The position numbers were made by a program, and so were the translations under genes. Below are positions 9,351 through 16,240 of a DNA stretch of 52,319 nucleotides, in pieces (position 1 is the stretch's first letter; every line of letters begins with the position of its first letter). This stretch comes from Collinsella aerofaciens (GTDB taxonomy: Bacteria; Actinomycetota; Coriobacteriia; Coriobacteriales; Coriobacteriaceae): the NCBI RefSeq assembly GCF_005845035.1, contig NZ_SPFO01000014.1:1-52319 (forward strand). Direction: 5' to 3'. A model generated the notes under the pieces. It was not told where the DNA came from, ran no database searches, and worked only from the letters and a program-made list of their open reading frames with translations.

Positions 9351-10562
9351 GTGTCTTATGACGAGATGAAGATATCCAAGCTCGGCGATGCCTGTTGTGG
9401 CTGTAGTGCATGTGCCGCGAAGTGCCCCAAGTCGTGCATCTCCATGCAGGAGGATAAGTTTGGCTTCCTACATCCCGTTATCGATGCAGGCGCCTGTGTG
9501 GGGTGCCATTCGTGCGATTCGGTATGTCCCGCGCTTGGCGGGGGCAAGTGCGACGAAGCTCTCGGGATCCGCTGGGCCAAGGGCAAGTCCAGTGAGCTGT
9601 TGGAGGCTTCCTCCAGTGGCGGCATCTTTGGCCTCCTAGCAGAAAGCGTGATCGCGGGCGGCGGTGTTGTCTGCGGAGCCGCCTGGGCCGACGGTTGCCG
9701 CCACGTCGAGCATGTGCTGGTCGAGGACGCTGTCTCTCTCGATCGTGTCATGCGCTCCAAGTACGTCCAGAGCCGCGTAGGCAGGGAGGTCTACGCGGGG
9801 GTTCGCGATGCAATCCGCTCTGGTCGCCGTGTGCTCTTCGCTGGTACCGCGTGCCAGGTCGCGGGCCTCAAGCGCTATCTGGGAAAGACGGGGGAGAGCG
9901 ACCTACTCCTGACTGTCGACGTCATCTGCCACGGCGTCCCGGCGCCGCGTCTGTGGTCGAAGTGGATTGACTACAAGAATGCGCTCCGCGGTTCGAACGT
10001 CTGCAACGTTAATATGCGGAGTAAGAAAGCCGGATGGCTGTCTTACTCCGCTATGTACGAGTACATAGTGGAGAAAGACCCATCTCCTACTTGTGAATCC
10101 ACCATTTTCAATCAGGACTGGTACATGAAAGCATTTCTGGCCAACGCGTCGCTGAGGCCCTCGTGCTTCGTATGTCCGGCCAAGAGGGGCTGCGGCTCCG
10201 ACGTCACTTTGGGTGACTTCTGGGGATTCCAGGGCATCCATCCCGAGGTCGACTATTCCAAGGGTGTCTCAGCCGTTCTCTGCAACACGCTGAAGGGTGA
10301 GCGCGCTTTTAATGTAATTTCGAGGCTCACCTGGAACGGTCCGGCAACCCTCGAGGAGGTCATTGCCGGTAATCCTAGTCTTGTCTCTTCCGTTGCGCCG
10401 TATCCGAAGCGCGATGAGTTCCTCAAAGACGTAGCCTCTGGAACTTCTATTCCTAACCTTATGTCTAAGTGGGACTTTCGTCCTACACTTATGCAGCGAA
10501 TTCGCGGTAAGCTTGGTGGTATCAAGCGTCGTCTCAAGAAGATTATTGTAAGGGGCGCTTAG
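9351..10562 (+). CDS. Ferredoxin / F420-dehydrogenase beta-subunit-like protein
   Basis: 403 aa, GTG start with TAGGAG upstream at 9339-9344. The N-terminus has two [4Fe-4S] ferredoxin motifs: CCGCSACAAKCPKSCI and CVGCHSCDSVCP. The rest matches the coenzyme F420 hydrogenase/dehydrogenase beta-subunit N- and C-terminal domains (SSSGGIFGLLAE, SKYVQSRVG, FAGTACQVAGLKRYLG, and CVICHGVP-like and RPSCFVCPAKRGCGSDVTLGDFW segments). Proteins of this type are common in capsule and exopolysaccharide loci beside pyruvyl transferases; their substrate there is unproven and need not involve F420. A redox modification of a nucleotide or lipid-linked sugar is an inference. It ends directly before the acyltransferase ATG. 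Confidence 0.85.
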   Translation: MSYDEMKISKLGDACCGCSACAAKCPKSCISMQEDKFGFLHPVIDAGACVGCHSCDSVCPALGGGKCDEALGIRWAKGKSSELLEASSSGGIFGLLAESVIAGGGVVCGAAWADGCRHVEHVLVEDAVSLDRVMRSKYVQSRVGREVYAGVRDAIRSGRRVLFAGTACQVAGLKRYLGKTGESDLLLTVDVICHGVPAPRLWSKWIDYKNALRGSNVCNVNMRSKKAGWLSYSAMYEYIVEKDPSPTCESTIFNQDWYMKAFLANASLRPSCFVCPAKRGCGSDVTLGDFWGFQGIHPEVDYSKGVSAVLCNTLKGERAFNVISRLTWNGPATLEEVIAGNPSLVSSVAPYPKRDEFLKDVASGTSIPNLMSKWDFRPTLMQRIRGKLGGIKRRLKKIIVRGA

Positions 10563-11511
10563 ATGGCAAGGGACCGATATCTCCAGGCCCTTCGTGGGCT
10601 CGCGATCGCCGCAGTCGTGCTTATTCACTGTCTTCCGCAGTGCCCCGCGACAGTCGCATTGCGACTGCTTCTTAATTTCTCGGTTGCTTTATTCCTTTTC
10701 CTGTCCGGTTTTCTGACTGACGAGGATAAGATCAGGGGGGTGCTTCAGCGTCGCGTTCGCAAGGTCGCCGTGCGTATGCGCTTTGGAGTATCGTTTACCT
10801 CATCGTGTTTCCGCATCATTCACTGGCATCTGGGATTGTCGCGTTCATAATTGGTTCTGCTTCTGCTCAGATGTACTACCTGCTTGTATACGTTCAGCTG
10901 GTATTGCTTACACCGTTGCTGTTCAAGCTCCTTTTACGACATAGGTACTTTGTCTACGCCATAACTCCAGTCTGCTTGCTATTTAGGGAATGTGCTGCTT
11001 TGCTGGAGTCGCATTGCCGCAGATACAGGTTCTTTGCCCGTTATGGCTCATCTTTTACGTAGTCGGTCTTGATTGGAAACGTTGGGACAAGTTAATTAGA
11101 AAACACACTTTTCGGGTCTTTATAGTTTTCTGCACTTGTCTGGCCTTTCAGGAGATAGCGTCTTTCTGGTGGTATGCTGCTGGTGATTTCAATATGGCAA
11201 CGACCCAGCTTAAAATCAGTTCACTCGCTACCTCGCTAGCCGCCATTGCCCTATTCATGACAATTCCGGCCTCATTCAAGATGAAAGCATCGACCTCTCC
11301 ATTTGTTGGACTGGGTAATGCTTCTTTCGGCATCTATCTCTGCCATATCCTTGTGCTTGCTGTTGTGGGGAAGCTGGTCGGATTATTGGCCATGCCGCCA
11401 GAGGTTTTGACATTTGCACTTTGGGCGCTAACGCTTATCGGGTCATATTTATTTGTTTCAACTTTAGGACGCCTGTTGCCCAAACAGATTCGCGCTCTCA
11501 TAGGCATCTAG
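10563..11511 (+). pseudogene. Acyltransferase_3 (OafA-like) membrane protein, two frameshifts
   Basis: The ATG follows directly on the previous stop. The family start RDRYLQALRGLAIAAVVLIHC and a helix with FLFLSGFL are in frame 3. At about 10768 the frame jumps: the other frame reads YALWSIVYLIVF and then QMYYLLVYVQLVLLTPL. One lost C in the GTGCGTATG region would explain it. A second break between about 10981 and 11030 moves to the frame reading PLWLIFYVVGLDW through to GNASFGIYLCHILVLAVVG and the stop. All three pieces together give one full-length acyltransferase of about 315 codons, which would O-acetylate a glycan. As read, the product is truncated to 95 aa. Sequencing error is possible, but two independent shifts beside other decayed genes favour real decay. 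Confidence 0.8.
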
Positions 11512-11675
11512 TTTGACCGAGGGTCGCAGTGGATCTTCGCCGTGCGATGAAGAGTTTACTCGACGATTCCACCGCTTGGTTGCACTGCGTGGGTGGCGAC
11601 GGCATTTATTGAGAAGCTTGTCTCTTCCTATTGCCCAACGTTGTTGAAGTTCGTTTTATACACTGTTCATAGGTT

Positions 11676-11994
11676 ATGTCACTTCGGCTTGCCCGCGTCT
11701 ACGAGGGCAAGCCGAAGCCGGTCGTGGGCGTCTACCGCCTGACGATAAAGTCGAACTCCAACAACTTCCGCGCGAGCTCCATCCAGGGCGTCTTGAAGCG
11801 CGTGAAGGCCAAGGGCGTGCCCGTGGTGGTCTACGAGTCCACGCTGGACGCTGGAGTTCTTCGGCTCCGAGGTGACCCACGACCTGGAGGCCTTCAAGGC
11901 CGGCTGCGACGTGATCGTCGCCAACCGCTGGAGCGACGAGCTCGCGGACGTGGCGGACAAGGTGTACACGAGGGATTTGTTTAAGCGGGACTAG
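11676..11994 (+). pseudogene. UDP-glucose 6-dehydrogenase C-terminal remnant
   Basis: The sequence reads [25 protein letters not shown], the start of the UDP-binding C-terminal domain of Ugd, then [16 protein letters not shown]. At about 11850 the frame changes and continues [21 protein letters not shown], then [21 protein letters not shown] to a stop at 11994. So it is a 3' third of the gene with at least one frameshift and no NAD-binding domain. G+C is high, unlike the acyltransferase remnant before it. It probably marks the ancestral right end of the polysaccharide locus. A 13-bp inverted repeat (arms 11682-11694 and 11705-11717) lies exactly where the homology begins. Bases 11512-11675 hold nothing I can name. 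Confidence 0.8.
11682..11717. repeat. 13-bp perfect inverted repeat at ugd breakpoint
   Basis: The arms cttcggcttgccc (11682-11694) and gggcaagccgaag (11705-11717) are exact complements around a 10-base loop. The right arm runs into the recognisable Ugd coding sequence ([11 protein letters not shown]). The left arm has no counterpart in a normal Ugd gene, so it may have arisen as a fold-back during the deletion that truncated the gene. There is no U-tract, so it is not a standard terminator. Confidence 0.7.
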
Positions 11995-12111
11995 GGAGAG
12001 GGACGGCCTGCGACTCTAATCATACGGATTTTACTGATCGTCAAGGAAGAGGGTATATTAGCCCCATCAACCATTTAATATGCTTCGACCCGTAAAGCAC
12101 AGAGACCTTAA

Positions 12112-12354
12112 ATGCATATGGAGTTCATGCACGTGAGACAATTGTTTCAGCCAAAGAAAGCAAGCTATAAAAATAGAATTTATGACCTGTTTTAGATAGT
12201 GGGCCTCTCTGATGAGAAGCAATCGATTGGCTTGGGTGTATTTAAATCAAACTACATGATGCTGATTTGCGGTTACGATGCTTCGAAAAATCATTTTGGA
12301 AAATTGGATAAGGACAAGTTGGCTGCATCTGATTTCATTTATTGGATTGATTGA
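12112..12354 (+). pseudogene. AT-rich broken reading frame, unrecognised protein
   Basis: The frame from ATG 12112 reads MHMEFMHVRQLFQPKKASYK, meets TAG at 12193-12195, then continues LSDEKQSIGLGVFKSNYM and LDKDKLAASDFIYWID to TGA 12352. The amino-acid composition is protein-like on both sides of the TAG, so I read it as one decayed gene end. I do not recognise the family. G+C is far below that of the flanking Ugd and RmlD remnants. Its 3' end and the following ~70 bases are homologous to 18107-18202, so a related gene end exists elsewhere in this window. Bases 11995-12111 contain no other feature I can see. Confidence 0.45.
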
Positions 12355-12427
12355 AGGTTGAACCAGTTGCGTCTTCTTCGCTGTGCTCACGGTCTTCTGT
12401 CCGTCTCGGCTGCATGGTGAGGCTCGA
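12331..12427 (+). repeat. ~95-bp dispersed repeat, copy 1 (degenerate gene end)
   Basis: Shares most bases with 18107-18202; the best-preserved part is ccgtctcggctgcatggtga, identical in both. Translated in the same frame, both copies read DFI-x2-ID, then RLLRC-x-HGLLSVSAAW and a stop, so they look like two decayed 3' ends of one gene family. Copy 1 has an extra TGA at 12352. Function unknown. Confidence 0.6.
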
Positions 12428-12450
12428 CGGTGTAGAAGCGCGCGAACGAG

Positions 12451-12768
12451 ATCCTGACCTTCACGCGCGACATGGCCGCGGCCATCTTCCACGTGCTGGA
12501 CGCGAAGACCCCCTACGGCACCTACGGCTGCACCGGCTCGGGCGCCGTGAAGAGCTGGTCCGACATCGCCCGCGCCGTCTTCGATGCCGCCAACGGCAAC
12601 GGCGGGAAGGTCGTGCCGGTGTCGACCGCCGACTACTACGCCAGCGCCGCCGGTCCCATCGCCCCGCGTCCGGGCCACTCCGCGCTCGACCTGTCCAAGC
12701 TGGAGTCCGCCGGCTTCCACATGCCCGACTGGGAGGAAGAGCTGGGGGAGTACCTCAAGATGCTCTAG
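12451..12768 (+). pseudogene. Second RmlD 3' end, truncated copy
   Basis: From ILTFTRDMA to HMPDWEEELGEYLKML this is the same C-terminal domain as the gene at 3-542, about nine in ten bases identical by eye over 300 bp, but with a different last few residues. Upstream the homology stops abruptly and the frame has a TAG at 12433, so the NAD-binding and catalytic part is missing. It has the same orientation as the first copy. It probably represents the original locus end, left behind when the ~12-kb cassette between the two copies was inserted or exchanged. It is followed at once by a strong terminator. Confidence 0.85.
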
Positions 12769-12782
12769 GCGCTCTTAAATAT

Positions 12783-12836
12783 GCCAGGCACAAGAAAAGC
12801 CGCCGTTCCTTAACGGCGGCTTTTCTTGTGCCTGGC
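12783..12836. terminator. Strong bidirectional terminator, 25-bp perfect stem
   Basis: The arms 12783-12807 and 12812-12836 are perfectly complementary over 25 bases with a 4-base loop (cctt). A run of T follows the inner GC stem on one arm and a run of A precedes it on the other, so it can end transcription in both directions. It closes the polysaccharide locus and insulates it from the island to the right. Confidence 0.9.
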
Positions 12837-12910
12837 GTAAAGTCCTGCGTCGACAAGCGCGGCGTCGGTCGCCAAGCTTATTGGGAGTCTTGCAGATCAC
12901 TACGGGCGGC

Positions 12911-12976
12911 AGTGTCCCGAATGTTGGTGTAGGGCTCGGTTCCCCGGGTAGCCGCAGGCTGCCTGGGGAACCGAGA
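12911..12976. mobile_element. IS256-type element end with adjacent hairpin
   Basis: A segment reading gtgtcccgaatgttggtgta (from 12913) recurs in the same orientation at about 15076 as gtgtcgcgattgttggtgta. It lies about 70-90 bp beyond the stop of a transposase remnant, as expected for an IS terminal repeat. Directly next to it, 12935-12976 folds into a ~19-bp stem (ctcggttccccgggtagcc against its partner, two wobble pairs). Terminal-repeat identity is inferred from position and recurrence. Confidence 0.5.
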
Positions 12977-13002
12977 ATCACCTGGAATGCCGTCAATCAA
13001 GT

Positions 13003-13324
13003 TCATGTCACGCCGTCTTCCTGCAAAGAACAAAGAATCGGGTTGTCGGCCACGACAGGCGCGATGATCCCGACCGCGTGCTCCGCGGCGATGCCCTCGC
13101 AGACGGGCGCGGGCGCGTTGGCCTCGGCGCCTTCCACGGCCCTGCCGATGGAATCGTCGTCGAACCGGCGGCGGCAGGCCCACTCCTCGTCCGTCTCGGC
13201 GTACACGGCGCCCATCATCCAGATGGGCGGCTTCCCGCCAGGGAACGCCTGCGTCGCGCGGCTGCGGCGCTTGAGCCCGCGGTTGGCGCGCTCCTGCAGG
13301 TTCGAGCGGAAGGAGGTGGTGTGA
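13003..13324 (-). pseudogene. IS256-family (mutator) transposase, C-terminal remnant
   Basis: The minus strand reads LHTTSFRSNLQERANRGLK, RRSRATQAFPGGKPPIW, then MMGAVYAETDEEW and an acidic tail to the stop at 13003. This matches the end of the IS256 transposase family, where RTTN-x-ERxNxExKRRxR-x-FP and a final ExxEEW are conserved. Only the last ~105 codons remain; the DDE catalytic core is gone, and sequence before 13324 is unrelated. The element end lies just outside (12911). It is inactive and probably marks an old insertion at the left border of the accessory island. Confidence 0.75.
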
Positions 13325-13334
13325 AGGGCAAGAC

Positions 13335-13514
13335 GTGAAATGGGCGTTGGGCATTGCGGTCACGACGCTCGCGCTCGTGGCGTTCCTGCCGCTCGTGCCG
13401 GTCGTCCTGGTGCTGGGGCTGTTAAGGACTAGTGGCGCGTCCGAGACAGAAGTCACCTCTGGAGGGGCCGTCCGTTTATTGTCCGGACGAGCTGAGATGC
13501 TTTTATCACAATAA
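13335..13514 (+). CDS. Possible 59-aa single-span membrane peptide
   Basis: A GTG-initiated frame reads MKWALGIAVTTLALVAFLPL, then VPVVLVLGLL, and a polar tail (RTSGASETEVTSGG) to TAA 13512. The hydrophobic stretch of ~28 residues would span the membrane. No good ribosome site is visible (only GAAGGGCAAG, 13322-13331, a partial match), and it adjoins a transposase remnant, so it may be accidental or part of a decayed gene. It lies 50 bases upstream of the Panacea gene. Confidence 0.3.
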   Translation: MKWALGIAVTTLALVAFLPLVPVVLVLGLLRTSGASETEVTSGGAVRLLSGRAEMLLSQ

Positions 13515-13564
13515 GCACAGATGGGAAGCACATCACTGGTATGATTTGGAAAAGGAGGAAACAG

Positions 13565-14023
13565 ATGAAAGTCCAAATCGGGACAGAGTACTGCGCGATG
13601 GAAATCGCCGAGTACGCCGTCAGCAGGCGATATCGCCACAACACGCCCATCAGCAATCTTCAGCTTCAGAAGATTCTTTACTTCCTGCAAGTCATACACG
13701 CGAGCGAGACCGGCGAGCTGCTATTCGCCGACCAGTTTGAGGCATGGCCCTACGGCCCGGTCATCAGAGATGTCTACGTTGAGTTCTCTGACTGCGGCGG
13801 CTTCCCGATAAAACGCGAGTTCGACACCGAGATAAATGACTCCATCCGCCCGTTCCTAGATGCGGGGGTGGACACGCTCGCCGAGAAATCCCCATGGGAG
13901 CTCGTCAGGATCTCACACGCCGAGGGGTCCCCGTGGGACATCATCTACAACCAGAAGCGCCTACACAAAGGAATCATCCCAAATGAGCTGATCATGCAGT
14001 GCGCTAGCGAGGTCTATGAGTGA
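13565..14023 (+). CDS. Panacea-domain (SocA-like, DUF4065) antitoxin
   Basis: 152 aa from ATG 13565, preceded by AAGGAGG at 13552-13558. The domain signature is clear: ISNLQLQKILYFLQVIHASETG, then DQFEAWPYGPVIRDVYVEF, and a C-terminal helix region (SPWELVRISHAEGSPWDIIY). Panacea proteins are antitoxins that pair with many unrelated toxins, often membrane-disrupting or translation-inhibiting ones (published for the PanAT systems). The stop overlaps the GTG of the next gene (GTGA at 14020-14023), the tight coupling usual for toxin-antitoxin pairs. Its job is probably to neutralise the downstream membrane protein; both likely share one promoter upstream. Confidence 0.85.
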   Translation: MKVQIGTEYCAMEIAEYAVSRRYRHNTPISNLQLQKILYFLQVIHASETGELLFADQFEAWPYGPVIRDVYVEFSDCGGFPIKREFDTEINDSIRPFLDAGVDTLAEKSPWELVRISHAEGSPWDIIYNQKRLHKGIIPNELIMQCASEVYE

Positions 14024-14964
14024 CCGAGCAAGACTATGCAAAGGCGGCCGAAAACTTCGGAAGGGTCCTCTCTCTGCTCACCAGCAAAATTGGGACTCTT
14101 TCGAAGCCGCCCCTGAAAGTTCCCCCAATAAACGCAGGCAGCGACGACGCACAGAAACGCAAGGCTCTCCGCGACATGCTCGAATCCCTCGCCAGCACGG
14201 ATGATGCCGCGGCGCTCTCCCAAGAGGACATCCGCCGAGCCTCGAACTTCTTCGCAAAGCTATATGGGGGGAGCGAGCCCTATCGCCATAGATATGCCGA
14301 CATCTGCGACCTGGTATTTAACGCACTCGGGCAGTCCTCTGGGGACTTGGACGAAGGGGTCCCCTATTCGGTCAACTGCCTCGCCGAGAACATTCGCATC
14401 ATCCATGAGTACCTGACGACGCATGGACTTTGTGACCAGGCGAAAAGTGTCCTCAAACTCGCCGACCACATCGACCTGGAAAAGACGAGGCTGAGCCACG
14501 ATATCGAACAGCAGCAGGCCATGCGCGCATTCAAAGCGGCAATCGCCGAAGTGAAAGCGGAAAGGGATGAGGCGGACCAGAAACGCGCAGAGCTGGAAAG
14601 GGAGTTTGACGAGCGCCTCGACAAGACGAGGATGGAGTACATCGCGATCCTCGGCGTGTTCGCGGCGGTCGTGCTCGCCTTCAACGGCGGCATTGGGTTC
14701 TCGACCTCCGCGATGGGCGCGCTCGGCATCGACGGCGGCATACGCGCCATCGTGCTCCTCGCCGCGCTCGTGGGCTTCGTGCTCATCAACACGGTCTGCA
14801 TCCTGCTGGTCTTCATCTGGAAGATGTCCTTCAACCACAGGAAGGTGGAACTGGGCAACTGGCCGAGGAACTGCCTGATCGCCGCAGACGTCGCCCTCGT
14901 GTTCATTATGGCTACGATGATGGCGCTCTCCCACCCTGGACTCAGGGGGTTCATCGGGCTGTAG
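14020..14964 (+). CDS. Coiled-coil membrane protein, putative Panacea-paired toxin
   Basis: 314 aa, GTG start overlapping the antitoxin stop. Three parts are visible: a soluble N-terminal region to about residue 150 with no motif I recognise; a charged coiled coil about residues 150-205 (AEVKAERDEADQKRAELERE); and three hydrophobic segments, IAILGVFAAVVLAFNGGIGF, AIVLLAALVGFVLINTVCIL and CLIAADVALVFIMATMMAL. The order cytosolic domain, coiled coil and C-terminal membrane anchor suggests a sensor or effector that acts at the inner membrane. I do not recognise the family; the toxin role is inferred from the coupled Panacea gene. A hairpin terminator follows. Confidence 0.7.
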   Translation: MTEQDYAKAAENFGRVLSLLTSKIGTLSKPPLKVPPINAGSDDAQKRKALRDMLESLASTDDAAALSQEDIRRASNFFAKLYGGSEPYRHRYADICDLVFNALGQSSGDLDEGVPYSVNCLAENIRIIHEYLTTHGLCDQAKSVLKLADHIDLEKTRLSHDIEQQQAMRAFKAAIAEVKAERDEADQKRAELEREFDERLDKTRMEYIAILGVFAAVVLAFNGGIGFSTSAMGALGIDGGIRAIVLLAALVGFVLINTVCILLVFIWKMSFNHRKVELGNWPRNCLIAADVALVFIMATMMALSHPGLRGFIGL

Positions 14965-14983
14965 TCCGAACGCGACGTCAAGG

Positions 14984-15012
14984 GCCGCCCTCCGGGGCGG
15001 CTTCCCGCTTTT
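14984..15012 (+). terminator. Hairpin terminator after the Panacea pair
   Basis: The stem gccgccc/gggcggc (14984-14990 and 14995-15001) with a 4-base loop is followed by a short T run (ttcccgctttt). It is 20 bases after the stop of the membrane protein gene and fits as the end of the two-gene unit. Confidence 0.6.
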
Positions 15013-15073
15013 CGCGGCGGGGCGCGATTGATTGGAGGTGGCGCTTGGACGCCGACGAGCCGATGGCGAAGGT

Positions 15074-15101
15074 AGTGTCGCGATTGTTGGTGTAGGGTCT
15101 C
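15074..15101. mobile_element. Second copy of the IS-end-like sequence
   Basis: Matches 12911-12937 in the same orientation with only a few differences (gtgtcgcgattgttggtgta). Because the two ends point the same way they cannot be the two termini of one intact element; they are more likely ends of two separate, decayed insertions flanking the Panacea unit. Confidence 0.4.
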
Positions 15102-15140
15102 CATAAGGCGGAATCTGTAGAAGAAGGAGACTGTAATATC

Positions 15141-15338
15141 GTGCGCTCCGATGATGATATGCCTGGAGAAGGGTTATACGAGCTCTACTGCGTGCTCTTT
15201 TGCCACGGGCTTCACGAGAGGCCTGCGGTCAGAATGCGAGATGTGCGAAGGGAGCGGCGATCCGTTCGCCAAGTAGCGCCCGATGACTGGAAGCCTCTTC
15301 TTGAGGCGGCTGCACTCGCGGATGGGTTGACCAAATGA
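15141..15338 (+). CDS. Small protein, coupled to the next gene (uncertain frame)
   Basis: 65 aa from GTG, with AGAAGGAGA about 13 bases upstream. Sequence MRSDDDMPGEGLYELYCVLF, then an Arg-rich middle, ending LEAAALADGLTK. Its stop overlaps the next start by ATGA, which supports translation of this frame to the end. A different frame carries CEMCEGSGDPFAK before a stop near 15276, so the first half could have belonged to another protein. Function unknown. Confidence 0.35.
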   Translation: MRSDDDMPGEGLYELYCVLFCHGLHERPAVRMRDVRRERRSVRQVAPDDWKPLLEAAALADGLTK

Positions 15339-15907
15339 TCCCGAATGGCGTTGTAATTAGCTTCAACGGTCAAATCGATTTCGGCACGGTTGTTGCTCTC
15401 CTAGCTCTGGCGCTCACTCTCCTCCAGTGGATTGTCTCACTGATACGAGGTCGCCGGGCGACCGCGCGGAGCCAGGCGTCGGCTATCTGTGCCCGTGTGA
15501 TCAGGATGCCCGAGAGGGAGACGACCACGATTGGCAGGATCAGGGTTGATTTCGGGACACAGTTCGGCCTAGAAGTGATGAACAATAGCAACGACATCGT
15601 TTACCAAGTTATCCTCACTGCCGTGCTCGTCCAAGGTGCCGGACCTCAAGACGGGAGGGACGTCGAGGGGAGCGACGGCAGAGTTCTGCTCTCGTCCGTT
15701 GCTCCGGGCAAAACCGTGAGGTGTATCGGGCATCTCGATTGCTCGATGCATAAGGCCCTCGGTTGCGAGGTGGCTTTCACCGATCGCTACGGACGCAGTT
15801 GGGTGCGCAAGAGCGACGGTCATTTGGGCAGGATTCGATTTAAAACGCCCGTCGATTATTACGGTCTAATGCAGCCTGTAGAGTGGATGGACTTCGATGA
15901 TCAGTAA
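15335..15907 (+). CDS. Membrane-anchored protein of unknown function
   Basis: 190 aa, ATGA overlap with the upstream frame. Residues about 16-38 (FGTVVALLALALTLLQWIVSLI) form one membrane span followed by RGRR, so the remaining ~150 residues are probably cytoplasmic. The soluble part is rich in beta-type sequence (FGLEVMNNSNDIVYQVILTAVLV, VAPGKTVRCIGHLDC, CEVAFTDRYGRSWVRKSDG) and may form one sandwich domain. I do not recognise the family. It lies in the accessory island and ends before a terminator. Confidence 0.6.
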   Translation: MIPNGVVISFNGQIDFGTVVALLALALTLLQWIVSLIRGRRATARSQASAICARVIRMPERETTTIGRIRVDFGTQFGLEVMNNSNDIVYQVILTAVLVQGAGPQDGRDVEGSDGRVLLSSVAPGKTVRCIGHLDCSMHKALGCEVAFTDRYGRSWVRKSDGHLGRIRFKTPVDYYGLMQPVEWMDFDDQ

Positions 15908-15974
15908 TCGACATGCTCTGGTTTTGAACGAAAAGTCCCGGAGACGATCGATAGCGATTCTTCTTTGATGATGT

Positions 15975-16008
15975 AAGCGGCGCTACCATTGGCAGCGCCG
16001 CTTCTTTT
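15975..16008 (+). terminator. Rho-independent terminator
   Basis: A perfect 10-bp stem (aagcggcgct at 15975-15984, agcgccgctt at 15994-16003) with a 9-base loop, followed by ctttt. It sits 68 bases after the membrane protein stop. Bases 16009-16240 up to the NTPase start contain no recognisable gene. Confidence 0.85.
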
Positions 16009-16240
16009 CTATTTCGCTCGCAGATAGGCCTGCCACGTTGACCACCGATCGCATCCTGACCGATGTGCTCGCGTCGCATCGGCGTCGCCTCAAAACACAT
16101 AGAGCGGACTGAGCATGGCTCGACTGCCAGCTTTCAATCAAGCTTGTGACATCATTGTTGTGGACGGGGCGGCCTCGGTTGCGGTTTGATCTAGCGCGGC
16201 GAAGGAAATCTTTCGCTCTAAGTTTATGCAGGAGGGAATA

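Noticed and set aside
12878..13699. 273-codon minus-strand frame across the IS remnant and the Panacea gene
   Set aside because: It changes character several times and crosses the real transposase remnant in another frame; no coherent domain.
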